A DNA stretch of 8,531 nt from Minisyncoccota bacterium (GCA_003518205.1 DOZC01000060.1:631-9161), one strand, 5' to 3'. Counted from the stretch's first letter, positions 1-6,375 are shown. Notes: generated by a model from the letters alone, not told the origin. Numbers and translations are program-made.

Positions 1-1169
1 TTGACCGGCCACAAAAAATGATCCTCAATCACTTTTAAGACTCGAATAGTTTTATCCCAAAAAGGTACGCCTTCAGTTAAAACATATTGGCGAATAATGT
101 AAGCATCATCAGAAACGCCCCAGGCCCAGCGCTTAAGCTGTTCGTATTGATTGGACATAGTGTTCCAAAAGCCTTTGGCTTCAGCCGCATCGGCATAAAT
201 CGGCAAAAAAATTGGCTCAACTTCAAAGTCACCCTTTTTGGCAAAATAAGATTTAAAAAATAACCGATAATCTTCCGGAATCACATCGCTGTCCCAGTAG
301 CCAATATCCACAATATGTTTCAGGGAAGTGGAATAAGTGGAAAAATTCACCAATCTGTCTCGGCGCATTAAAATATGCATTTGGGTGACCGAAAAAATCG
401 CTGCCAGAACTCGCACTGGAGTGGGAACTTCCCAGATGTTGTTATAAAACGCAATCGCGCCCTGCCAGATTTTATTAAATGGTTTGGCACTATTGAGAAA
501 TTGAAAAGTTAAACAGGCAAAATATTGTTGGTGAAACAAAGCGTCGGCATCCTCACTGGTGATGGTGATGTTTTCGATGGGGATTTGAGCGGTATCGGCG
601 AGTTTGAGTTTGGCCTGACGGGCACCCCAGGCAGTGTTGGAGGATTTACCTTTGACCTCACCATCAATATCGGGATGAAAAGTGGTCCAAACATGGCCAA
701 AAAGCGGGCCATATTTTTTTTGCAGCGCCTGGGCTTTTTCTTGTGCTTCAATTCCTTCTCGTACCTCAAATGAGAGCATGATATGGAGATTTTTAGTGGG
801 AAAAGTTTGATGACTTAGAGCTGTTAAAGTTCGCTCCAGGGTAACCATGGGTTCTTTATAAGTTGGGATGACAATAATGTGTTGAATTTGCTGCCAGCGA
901 CCTGGAAATCTTTGTTGCAAATCCTTTAGCCAATCCAGTTGAATCGCAGCTTTGAGTTGGAAATGAGCCAAAACTGACAATAACGCCAAAGATAACGAGC
1001 GATACAACCAGTAAACGGCAAAACCAATCACATAATAAGCTACAAAATTGGGCACTACAAATGAGCCCCAAAAGGGAAATAAAATTAGCGACCAAGACAC
1101 AAATCCCGGCAAAATTTCTAGGGCTCGACGGGTTCGAATTGGGTGACGTCGAAAGTAATTTTTAATCAT
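1..1169 (-). CDS. Membrane-anchored family 2 glycosyltransferase (partial, C-terminus off the left edge)
   Basis: This frame runs from the ATG at 1169 off the left edge, giving 389 residues without a stop. It reads as a membrane GT2 enzyme that moves a sugar from a nucleotide-sugar donor onto a cell-surface glycan. Two hydrophobic segments near residues 20-38 and 40-66 precede the catalytic domain. GT-A motifs then follow in order: IPTYKEP (101-107), GKSSNTAWGA (174-183), SEDADALF (205-212, with D207/D209 as the DxD-type metal and nucleotide site), IPEDYRLFF (297-305, acceptor-side acidic pair) and QYEQLKRWAWG (341-351, a Q/RxxRW-like motif typical of processive-type GT2 enzymes). More membrane helices would be expected beyond the edge. 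It is the third gene of the metG-tatD cluster, 47 bp after tatD. The start is the first ATG after an in-frame stop, and no Shine-Dalgarno sequence is visible. The exact sugar and acceptor cannot be told from this sequence. Confidence 0.86.
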   Translation of the reverse strand, partial: MIKNYFRRHPIRTRRALEILPGFVSWSLILFPFWGSFVVPNFVAYYVIGFAVYWLYRSLSLALLSVLAHFQLKAAIQLDWLKDLQQRFPGRWQQIQHIIVIPTYKEPMVTLERTLTALSHQTFPTKNLHIMLSFEVREGIEAQEKAQALQKKYGPLFGHVWTTFHPDIDGEVKGKSSNTAWGARQAKLKLADTAQIPIENITITSEDADALFHQQYFACLTFQFLNSAKPFNKIWQGAIAFYNNIWEVPTPVRVLAAIFSVTQMHILMRRDRLVNFSTYSTSLKHIVDIGYWDSDVIPEDYRLFFKSYFAKKGDFEVEPIFLPIYADAAEAKGFWNTMSNQYEQLKRWAWGVSDDAYIIRQYVLTEGVPFWDKTIRVLKVIEDHFLWPV

Positions 1170-1195
1170 AAAGCGAGCCTAGAGTAATAGCTGAT

Positions 1196-1204
1196 ATTGT
1201 ACCA
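1196..1204 (-). promoter_or_regulatory. Candidate extended -10 promoter of the glycosyltransferase gene
   Basis: Read on the minus strand, this is TGgTACAAT, a TG-extended -10 with five of six bases matching TATAAT. It would start transcription near 1189, leaving a leader of about 20 nt before the ATG at 1169. No good -35 is seen, as expected for an extended -10 promoter. A weaker TAGGCT lies exactly 6 nt before the ATG and could instead give a leaderless start. The gene may also be read through from metG-tatD. Confidence 0.4.
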
Positions 1205-1216
1205 TTTTCTCTGGTG

Positions 1217-2053
1217 TTACTGGTTAAAACAATCAAGAGCATTTTGAGTCAATTGCTCTGGATCAATTTGGAGCTGTTGCTGAATAAACTCAGCGGTTAA
1301 TCGAACCATCCAGGGTTCGCAAGTTTGACCGCGAAAGCTTTGGGGTGGCAAAAAGGGCGCATCAGTTTCAAGAAGGCGACGATTTGGCGGAGTGGCTTGA
1401 AAAATTTCTACCAAGTTTTGATTTTTTTTGTAAGTTAAGTTGCCGTCAAAACCGATGTAAGCGCCCAATTCAATGGCCTCACTAATATAATCCAGTGGTC
1501 CAGAAGCGCAGTGCAAAACAAATGGTCGATTAAATTTATAATGCGTTTTGAGTAGTTTCAAAATATCTCGATAAGCCTGCTCATCTCGATCTCGAGAGTG
1601 AACTATTAACGGTAGCTGTAGTTCATTGGCCAAGTGAATTTGAGCAATAAAAGCGGCTGTTTGAGCTTGAATTTTGAGCTGGTTTAAGTCTGTCTCGGCC
1701 GGATTAAAGTAATAATAGTCCAGGCCGGTTTCTCCGATAGCCACGAGTTTTTTACCAGCTTGAAAAGCAGTAGCTTTGAGCCAAGTCAGGTCTTGGTTTA
1801 GTTGTTCAGCTAATTCAGAGGCTGAGGTTTTTTGAGTGACGCGAATATCGTAAACCTCTGGATGAAAGCCCAAGCTTATCCAAAGGTGAGGCTCAGTTTG
1901 GGTAATTTCCAGAGCTCGCTGACAACTCAATTGATCGGCTCCTACCACCAAACTTTGATTGATGCCTTCCGCCTGAGCTTTTTGCCAGTGCGTTGGCCAG
2001 TTTTCATAAAGTGGGTCGAGATTGTAATGACAGTGAGTATCGATGAAAGGCAT
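1217..2053 (-). CDS. tatD: TatD family metal-dependent deoxyribonuclease
   Basis: This is a 278-aa protein of the TatD amidohydrolase-fold family, whose members are cytoplasmic 3'-5' DNases (some also act on RNA or on D-aminoacyl products) linked to DNA repair and turnover. The length is normal for the family and all the metal ligands are visible: DTHCH (H7, H9), SLGFHP (60-65), GETGLDYY (E108), VHSRD (H152), HCASG (H181) and ETDAPF (D231). The C-terminal RGQTCEP (241-247) replaces the usual RGkrNEP, and HCASG replaces the commoner HCFSG; both are conservative changes. It starts 32 bp downstream of the metG stop on the same strand. The metG-tatD pairing is widespread in bacteria and supports co-transcription. 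No Shine-Dalgarno sequence precedes the ATG. Confidence 0.95.
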   Translation of the reverse strand: MPFIDTHCHYNLDPLYENWPTHWQKAQAEGINQSLVVGADQLSCQRALEITQTEPHLWISLGFHPEVYDIRVTQKTSASELAEQLNQDLTWLKATAFQAGKKLVAIGETGLDYYYFNPAETDLNQLKIQAQTAAFIAQIHLANELQLPLIVHSRDRDEQAYRDILKLLKTHYKFNRPFVLHCASGPLDYISEAIELGAYIGFDGNLTYKKNQNLVEIFQATPPNRRLLETDAPFLPPQSFRGQTCEPWMVRLTAEFIQQQLQIDPEQLTQNALDCFNQ

Positions 2054-2085
2054 GATTTATCTTGAAACTTGATGCTGATCGTGGC

Positions 2086-3534
2086 TCAATTTTCCAATCT
2101 TGGAAACAATGGAGTCAAAGCGGTAATCTGTTCAGAGCGGAAGTGATTCAAAATTTTCTCGCTGATTTCCGGCATAAATGGTTGGAGTTGCCAAACAACA
2201 ATGATGATTTGCTGAATGGCGATGGTCAAATCTTTTTTGGCCTGAACCACGTCAGTTTGCAACCAAGGCTTGGTTTCGCTTAAATGCTGGTCAACAATAG
2301 TGATTTGTTGCTTTAGCCAACTTAAGGCAGTACTGAGCTCATAATGTTCCATGGCTGTGACAAACTCGGCTTGAGGTTTGGCTGGTTGGCGCAAAGTTAG
2401 TTCGCCTCTGGCCCAGTCTGCCACCCCCAAACCATGTTTTTCTGCCAACCTGGCGACTCTGGAGCACAAATTGCCCAAGCCATTAGCCAAGTAGGCAGTA
2501 TATTCCTGGTCTAGGCGCCCAAAACTGACATCCATATCCTCACCAAACGGTCCCAAATTCATCAGTAAAAATCTAGCCCCATCCAAACTGTATCGAGTTA
2601 CTAACTCTGCCGGACTAATGACATTACCCAGAGATTTGCTCATTTTTTGACCATTCACGCTGATAAAACCATTGATTAAAATTTGTTTTGAAGGCGGCAA
2701 ACTAGCTGAGAGCAACATGGCTTGCCACATGGCTGATTGTTGGCGCAGGTTATCTTTGCCAGCCAGTTGGATGCCTGGCCAATATTGCTGAAAATTTTCT
2801 GAGTTTTCCGGCCAACCAAGTGTGGAAATGTAATTGATTAAAGCGTCAAACCAAACGTACATGACATGATTCTCGTCACCCGGCACGCCGATGCCCCAGG
2901 GCATTTTGGCCTTCAGCCGAGAGATGCTGAAATCTTGCAGTCCACCCGCCACAAAACTTTTGATTTCCTTGAGGCGAAATGACGGCAACACAAACTCTGG
3001 ATGTTGCTCGTAATGTGATAATAGCGCGGTTTGATACTTGGAAAATCGGAAAAAGTAATTTTCTTCCTCCCGCACCTCCAGATCTTTATTGGGATGTAGG
3101 GGACAACGGCCATCTAATAACTCACTATCGGTTTTTTCCAGCTCACAGCCGACACAATACTTGGTTTTGTAGGCTTTTTTATAGATGTCGCCTTTGGCAC
3201 TGCACCGGCGCCAAAACTCCTGAGCGGCAGTAATGTGGTGGGAATCGGTAGTGCGAATGAAATGACTGTAGCTGAGGTTAAGTTGAGTTTTGAGGCTCGA
3301 GAACTTGACAGCATACTCATCACAGTAGGCCTGAGGATTCTGATGAGCAGCCTGCGCCTGCTGATAGATTTTTTGGCCATGCTCATCCGTACCGGTATTA
3401 AAAACTACCTGCTCGCCCATGAGCCGGTGATATCTGGCGATAACATCAGCCGCCACGATTTCCAGGGCAAAGCCAATATGCGGCTCTGCATTCACATAAG
3501 GCAGGGTAGTAGTGAGGTAAAAATTATCTGGCAC
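2086..3534 (-). CDS. metG: Methionine--tRNA ligase, short form with one zinc knuckle
   Basis: This class I aminoacyl-tRNA synthetase charges tRNA(Met) with methionine in the cytoplasm. At 482 aa it ends after the anticodon-binding helical domain and lacks the C-terminal tRNA-binding (EMAP-like) extension found in longer MetRS proteins. Visible motifs are the first signature, here PHIGF (18-22) in place of PHIGH; NTGTDEHG (46-53); a single Cys/His knuckle C127-x2-C130 with C144 and H147, as in the Thermus-type enzyme; MYVWFDAL (225-232); GKDNLR (259-264); and GQKMSKSLGN (295-304) with the KMSKS loop intact. The start is a GTG at 3534, placed by the conserved N-terminus and by a TATAAT box 7 nt upstream. 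The gene heads the metG-tatD-glycosyltransferase cluster. The second signature His replaced by Phe is unusual; the enzyme otherwise looks functional. Confidence 0.97.
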   Translation of the reverse strand: MPDNFYLTTTLPYVNAEPHIGFALEIVAADVIARYHRLMGEQVVFNTGTDEHGQKIYQQAQAAHQNPQAYCDEYAVKFSSLKTQLNLSYSHFIRTTDSHHITAAQEFWRRCSAKGDIYKKAYKTKYCVGCELEKTDSELLDGRCPLHPNKDLEVREEENYFFRFSKYQTALLSHYEQHPEFVLPSFRLKEIKSFVAGGLQDFSISRLKAKMPWGIGVPGDENHVMYVWFDALINYISTLGWPENSENFQQYWPGIQLAGKDNLRQQSAMWQAMLLSASLPPSKQILINGFISVNGQKMSKSLGNVISPAELVTRYSLDGARFLLMNLGPFGEDMDVSFGRLDQEYTAYLANGLGNLCSRVARLAEKHGLGVADWARGELTLRQPAKPQAEFVTAMEHYELSTALSWLKQQITIVDQHLSETKPWLQTDVVQAKKDLTIAIQQIIIVVWQLQPFMPEISEKILNHFRSEQITALTPLFPRLEN

Positions 3535-3541
3535 AAGAGTG

Positions 3542-3547
3542 ATTATA
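3542..3547 (-). promoter_or_regulatory. -10 box of metG, predicted leaderless start
   Basis: The minus strand carries a perfect TATAAT here, followed by 7 nt and then the GTG start codon of metG. Transcription normally begins about 7 nt after the -10 box, so the mRNA would begin at or next to the start codon. No Shine-Dalgarno sequence is present. The -35 region is weak (best match TACTGA at 17 nt spacing). Confidence 0.65.
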
Positions 3548-3624
3548 GCGGAAAATACCGATCTTCAGTAGGCAAAGGTCAGCACCGAAAACAGAACACT
3601 AAAAATTGAAACGGCCTATAACTA

Positions 3625-3653
3625 TTAAAATATCTACATATCTGTGATATACT
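3625..3653 (+). promoter_or_regulatory. Promoter of the hairpin-rich transcript
   Basis: A -35-like TTAAAA (3625-3630) is separated by 17 nt from TATACT (3648-3653), which is preceded by TG at 3645-3646 to make an extended -10, TGaTATACT. The predicted transcription start is near 3660. Unlike the other promoters in this window, it would give a long leader of about 220 nt before the first plausible start codon at 3884. It is divergent from the metG promoter about 80 bp away. Confidence 0.6.
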
Positions 3654-3688
3654 TAAGCCGAGTTTATGCTCTGAATTTCACCGCGAAG

Positions 3689-3863
3689 TTTTTTGAGATT
3701 TTAAACTTGATCTTTCAAAAAATGCTGACTCCTCTCTAAGAGAAATCGCGGATTTTGAGCTGGTTCAAATAGTGATTTTTGTTAGAGAGGAGCGCAGCTT
3801 CTCTTGGTGGGAAGTGAACCCACCTCATCAGCTGTCCGGACTCCTCGCCAATTAGTCCAGACA
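3689..3863 (+). repeat. Chain of inverted repeats in the leader of the hairpin-rich gene
   Basis: Helix one pairs 3689-3696 with 3715-3722 (8 bp, plus 3 bp at 3697-3699/3710-3712). Helix two pairs 3729-3739 with 3782-3792 (11 bp perfect), extended by 3724-3727/3795-3798, and encloses a small hairpin aaatc/gattt at 3743-3755. Helix three is ggtggg/cccacc (3806-3811/3819-3824). Helix four pairs 3833-3842 with 3854-3863, with one C-A mismatch. The octamer gactcctc occurs at 3727-3734 and again at 3839-3846, so alternative pairing with 3787-3792 is possible and could act as a switch. Confidence 0.65.
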
Positions 3864-3883
3864 AGCATTCAAAAGAGAAAAAA

Positions 3884-4279
3884 ATGACTAAGAAATTTAT
3901 CACCATCCCCCTGGGGATGGTGATTTTTCTGGCCGCCATGACGGCGGCCTATTTCTTAATCCTAATCCCCCTCTTTTCCTCCTTCCCCCTCCCCCACGGG
4001 GGGGCAGAAGGGGAGGCGGTGACCTATGTTACCGCCTCAGGAGGAGGGGGAGTGGTCGTTGCGGAGAGCAACGGTATTTGGATAAAAATAGAAGCCAGTC
4101 GCAGCGGGGGGGAAAACTGCGACTGGAAAGTTAAATGGTCCGACGGGGATCAGATCGGATCGAATTGGTTTTACCCCTGCAGTCAGCAGGGGTACGAAGA
4201 GCTCGTACGAAAGTTGTACGAGCTTGAAAAATTTAAAAAAGAATTTTTTGACGCGCTGATGCGCGTCAAAGTTTTCTAA
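3884..4279 (+). CDS. Small membrane-anchored protein of unknown function encoded within a hairpin-saturated region
   Basis: I do not recognise this 131-aa protein. Residues 5-34 form one long hydrophobic segment after a short MTKK start, fitting a signal anchor with the rest outside the cell. A Pro/Gly-rich linker (35-57) follows, then a probably beta-rich part (57-98) with two cysteines (C79, C99) that could form a disulfide, then a charged amphipathic helix (about 102-128). The protein-like layout, the open frame through two 7-G runs and the stop 6 bp before the terminator stem all favour real coding. The ATG sits at the end of an A-rich unpaired stretch without a Shine-Dalgarno sequence. 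The odd part is that its coding DNA folds into a dozen near-perfect hairpins, which constrains codon choice strongly. The frame could instead be incidental to a structured RNA. Confidence 0.55.
   Translation: MTKKFITIPLGMVIFLAAMTAAYFLILIPLFSSFPLPHGGAEGEAVTYVTASGGGGVVVAESNGIWIKIEASRSGGENCDWKVKWSDGDQIGSNWFYPCSQQGYEELVRKLYELEKFKKEFFDALMRVKVF
3889..3958 (+). repeat. Nested inverted-repeat module 1 (outer stem around two hairpins)
   Basis: The outer stem is taagaaat (3889-3896) with atttctta (3951-3958). Inside lie a perfect 12-bp hairpin (3899-3910/3913-3924, essentially no loop) and a perfect GC-rich 7-bp hairpin ggccgcc/ggcggcc (3931-3937/3943-3949, loop atgac). Together they make a closed three-way junction within codons 2-25 of the small membrane protein, covering most of its hydrophobic segment. 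Confidence 0.75.
3966..4051 (+). repeat. Nested inverted-repeat module 2 (outer stem around two hairpins)
   Basis: The outer stem pairs tccccct (3966-3972) with aggggga (4045-4051) and cctcc (3978-3982) with ggagg (4040-4044), with a 5-nt bulge. Inside are a C-tract/G-tract hairpin (3983-3992/3998-4009, 2-nt bulge) and an 11-bp hairpin 4013-4023/4028-4038 with one G-T wobble. The outer-stem-plus-two-hairpins plan repeats that of the module at 3889-3958. Confidence 0.6.
4057..4270 (+). repeat. Series of seven consecutive hairpins in the 3' half of the small ORF
   Basis: In order: cgttgc/gcaacg (4057-4062/4068-4073); a perfect 10-bp ccagtcgcag/ctgcgactgg (4095-4104/4117-4126) with a 12-nt G-run/A-run loop; ggtccga/tcggatc (4137-4143/4155-4161, one wobble); a perfect 9-bp tacccctgc/gcaggggta (4172-4180/4186-4194); a perfect 9-bp agctcgtac/gtacgagct (4200-4208/4216-4224); aaaaatt/aattttt (4227-4233/4242-4248); and a perfect 10-bp tttgacgcgc/gcgcgtcaaa (4247-4256/4261-4270). 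The stems differ in sequence, so this is not a copied repeat. Confidence 0.75.
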
Positions 4280-4285
4280 TTTCGC

Positions 4286-4342
4286 CCCGCTAATGTTTTC
4301 ATCTGGCGAGAGATGGAGATGTTAGCGGGTGCTTGTTTTTTT
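4286..4342 (+). terminator. Intrinsic terminator of the hairpin-rich gene
   Basis: The stem cccgctaa (4286-4293) / ttagcggg (4322-4329) encloses a second helix, catct (4300-4304) with agatg (4317-4321 or 4311-4315). A T-rich tail ending in seven Ts (4336-4342) follows. It begins 6 bp after the stop codon of the small ORF and defines the 3' end of the unit. Confidence 0.8.
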
Positions 4343-4474
4343 AATCCTTAACCCTGTGCAAATCAGGCCTTTATTTATCAACCCAAAAATATTTCATTTT
4401 AAAAATCGTAAATATTCTAAAGCTTAGAGCTATTTTTGTGATTCTGGATTAAAATCGGATTGTTTGACCTTATT

Positions 4475-4483
4475 TGATAACTT
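4475..4483 (+). promoter_or_regulatory. Candidate extended -10 of the RelA/SpoT-like gene
   Basis: TGaTAACTT fits the TGnTAnnnT pattern seen at other gene starts here. It would start transcription near 4490, giving a leader of about 5 nt before the ATG at 4495, or a leaderless TTG start at 4489. TTGACC at 4464-4469 looks like a -35 but is too close to this box. The rest of 4343-4474 is AT-rich and shows no gene. Confidence 0.35.
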
Positions 4484-4494
4484 AATTTTTGTCT

Positions 4495-6375
4495 ATGGTT
4501 TTTTCTGAGACAACATCAGCTAGTCCTAATTTAAATGAAACCGAAAGAACAACTACTTCTGTTTCTCCAGAAGGACAGCAGCCCCAAAACCACCCAGATG
4601 AATTAACTACATTTTTAGAATTTGAAACGACCAGCGATTGGTCAATGACTCGAGTACTCCAAGTTTGTCAAAGTGAGGTTGAGGCTCGCCGGGCTTTATT
4701 TGGGGTTGAAACCATTTCTGGGGGTGGTTTGCATGAGTCTGAAATCGTGATCTTAGAACTTCTGGCTGAAAAAATTAACTATCTTTCTCCCGAAGACCAA
4801 TTTCAAGTCTGGCGAGCTGTTGGTCTTGCGCTCAAAGCTCACGCTTTGATCAAGCGCAAGTCTGGAGAACCCTACGGCTGCCATCCCCTGATGGTGGTAT
4901 TAACTTTGGCAGACTTTAAAATCGATGCTGTCACCTTAGCAATCGGAGCACTACATGACACTATCGAAGATTGCACGACAGTTAAAACTAGACCCCAATT
5001 TGTTAATTTACTCGCCACCGTTTTTGGAACAGCCGTGTTGGAGTCGGTTAATTTGGTTACCAAACTTCAAGACATTCGCAAACTTCATGAGGCAGATGGT
5101 GATCAAACTGATTGGATCTTAAACCTATATGACCAAATTGGGATGACTCCCAATTCAACTTATTCTCCAGAAGCACAAATTGATGAACTTTATCGTCTAC
5201 AACTAGCTCTCCTGATGGCTCCCAAAAATGGCATTCAAAATCAAAAACCTTCAGATCAAGATTTAGCAGTTTTGCGGGCAGTGGTTGTCAAGTTGGCTGA
5301 CCGATTACACAACATGAAAACCCTGGGAAGTATGTCAGCTGCCAGCCAACAAGCTAACTCACTTGAGACTCGGGATATTTATGTCAAGCTGGCTAAAAGA
5401 TTGGGGCTGTGGTCGATCGCTGAAACTTTGGCTGATTTAAGTGCCTATTATTTGGAGCCAACTCGAAGAAATCAGCTAGCCGATTATCAGATGTTATCTG
5501 ACCAACTCGAAGCTTCTCAACTTAATACAACCGATTTGTTGAGTACTATTGTTCCCACTCAGCTGAGTGAAGTCGGTTTAAGTGTCAAAACTATTATCCC
5601 CAACGCCGCCGCGATGCTCGAAGCCGGGGTCTTTGTGACTGTTAACATTGGGATTCCAGAAAAACCTCAAATTAATCCAGAATCAACAGCTGATAATTTG
5701 GAATTTGTGGCTACTGAATTAATTGACTATTTAAAAAAGCAATACGGTTATAAAAAAAGCTTGAATTTTCCTCACATTAAAACTTTGATGAGATTAATTA
5801 AAACTCAAACCCTGAATACTATTACTTTTACAATTCCCATAAATTTGGCTGCAGCTCCAAGGTATCGTCAATTGAGAATTAATCTTATGCCTCAAGTTGT
5901 TTTTGATCAAGAAAATCAATCACTTCTGCCCCTAATTCAACCTCAACCAGATTCTCAGGATCAAGTGGCAATTCAGGAACGAGAGGCAGCTTTAGAAAAA
6001 TGGCGAGCCATGCAAAAACAAATGCGCCAAACCCGGAATCGTTATAAAAACCTTTTCTCAAAATTTTCGAGCTCCGAGGTTTTACTAGCCATGACTCAAA
6101 GAGTTCAAGTTGGAATGATGTTGGTAGTAGGATCACCTCCAGTCAATCCTGGAGAAAAACGCCGCCATCAACCCTGGCTTTTACCTCTAGGAGCCACCAT
6201 CAAAGATTACATTGAGTCAATCGACTCTTTAAAACAAAAAACTGTGACAAAAGTGGAGGTTAATGGCATGCTGGCTAGTGATCTTCAAATTCGATTGCTG
6301 CCATTTGATCAAGTGGTGGTGTTTACAACCGACAACACACCAACTCAAACTACCACTCAAACCGATGTAACTTGA
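4495..6375 (+). CDS. RelA/SpoT-family protein with intact (p)ppGpp hydrolase domain, degenerate synthetase region and TGS-like domain
   Basis: This 626-aa protein probably removes the alarmone (p)ppGpp in the cytoplasm. Numbered from the ATG at 4495, the HD hydrolase site is complete: RKSGEPYGCHP (R121, H130), HDTIED (H154, D155, E158, D159) and KLADRLHNMKTL (D269, N273), then the family helix ETRDIYVKLAKRLGLW (291-306). About 48 extra residues lie between the HD pair and D269 compared with typical RelA/SpoT proteins. The next part, to about residue 520, shows none of the synthetase landmarks I know (the GRxKxxYS-type ATP motif, the GYQSLHT loop), although beta-alpha-beta-like segments remain. 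A TGS-like domain (LPLGATIKDY to VVVF, about 563-610) and a Thr/Gln-rich tail end the protein. A TTG at 4489 is an alternative start. No Shine-Dalgarno sequence is visible. Confidence 0.88.
   Translation: MVFSETTSASPNLNETERTTTSVSPEGQQPQNHPDELTTFLEFETTSDWSMTRVLQVCQSEVEARRALFGVETISGGGLHESEIVILELLAEKINYLSPEDQFQVWRAVGLALKAHALIKRKSGEPYGCHPLMVVLTLADFKIDAVTLAIGALHDTIEDCTTVKTRPQFVNLLATVFGTAVLESVNLVTKLQDIRKLHEADGDQTDWILNLYDQIGMTPNSTYSPEAQIDELYRLQLALLMAPKNGIQNQKPSDQDLAVLRAVVVKLADRLHNMKTLGSMSAASQQANSLETRDIYVKLAKRLGLWSIAETLADLSAYYLEPTRRNQLADYQMLSDQLEASQLNTTDLLSTIVPTQLSEVGLSVKTIIPNAAAMLEAGVFVTVNIGIPEKPQINPESTADNLEFVATELIDYLKKQYGYKKSLNFPHIKTLMRLIKTQTLNTITFTIPINLAAAPRYRQLRINLMPQVVFDQENQSLLPLIQPQPDSQDQVAIQEREAALEKWRAMQKQMRQTRNRYKNLFSKFSSSEVLLAMTQRVQVGMMLVVGSPPVNPGEKRRHQPWLLPLGATIKDYIESIDSLKQKTVTKVEVNGMLASDLQIRLLPFDQVVVFTTDNTPTQTTTQTDVT

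Larger units (their letters stand above)
3660..4342 (+). other. Hairpin-saturated transcript unit (structured mRNA or novel structured RNA)
   Basis: From the predicted start near 3660 to the terminator T-run at 4342, nearly every stretch falls into an inverted repeat. I count about 18 local helices, most of 7-12 bp and many perfect. They include 3689-3722, 3724-3798, 3806-3824, 3833-3863, 3889-3958, 3899-3924, 3931-3949, 3966-4051, 3983-4009, 4013-4038, 4057-4073, 4095-4126, 4137-4161, 4172-4194, 4200-4224, 4227-4248, 4247-4270 and 4286-4329. The main unpaired gap is 3864-3888, around the ATG at 3884. The flanking genes show nothing comparable. I saw no signature of tmRNA, RNase P RNA, a self-splicing intron or a hammerhead. 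Whether the RNA structure or the encoded protein is the main product cannot be decided from one sequence. Confidence 0.6.

Noticed and set aside
509..1095. Several frames of 79-86 codons in the left 1.1 kb on both strands
   Set aside because: They overlap the glycosyltransferase in other frames, and that protein has all its family motifs in order.
3235..3609. A 124-codon plus-strand frame opposite the 5' end of metG
   Set aside because: It is antisense to strongly conserved metG sequence (the signature motif region) and has no protein-like pattern of its own.
3736..3939. A 67-codon minus-strand frame opposite the hairpin-rich gene, with an N-terminus resembling the plus-strand protein (ITIP-GMVI)
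   Set aside because: The likeness follows from the perfect inverted repeat at 3899-3924, which reads almost the same on both strands. There is no promoter for it, and it runs against the terminator direction.
3981..4112. Possible sequencing error at the C and G homopolymer runs (3985-4004, 4106-4112)
   Set aside because: The reading frame stays open and protein-like through both runs and ends just before the terminator, so an indel is not needed, although it cannot be excluded.
3684..4329. CRISPR array or tandem repeat
   Set aside because: The repeated features are inverted, not direct, and the stems have unrelated sequences without regular spacers.
3660..4342. tmRNA, RNase P RNA, group I/II intron or hammerhead ribozyme
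   Set aside because: No tRNA-like ends, no RNase P conserved segments, no reverse transcriptase or intron core, and no CTGATGA...GAAA core were found. CTGATG at 4256-4261 is simply the loop of a hairpin.
4464..4469. TTGACC as a -35 box for the RelA/SpoT-like gene
   Set aside because: No acceptable -10 lies 16-18 nt downstream. The extended -10 at 4475-4483 is too close to pair with it.
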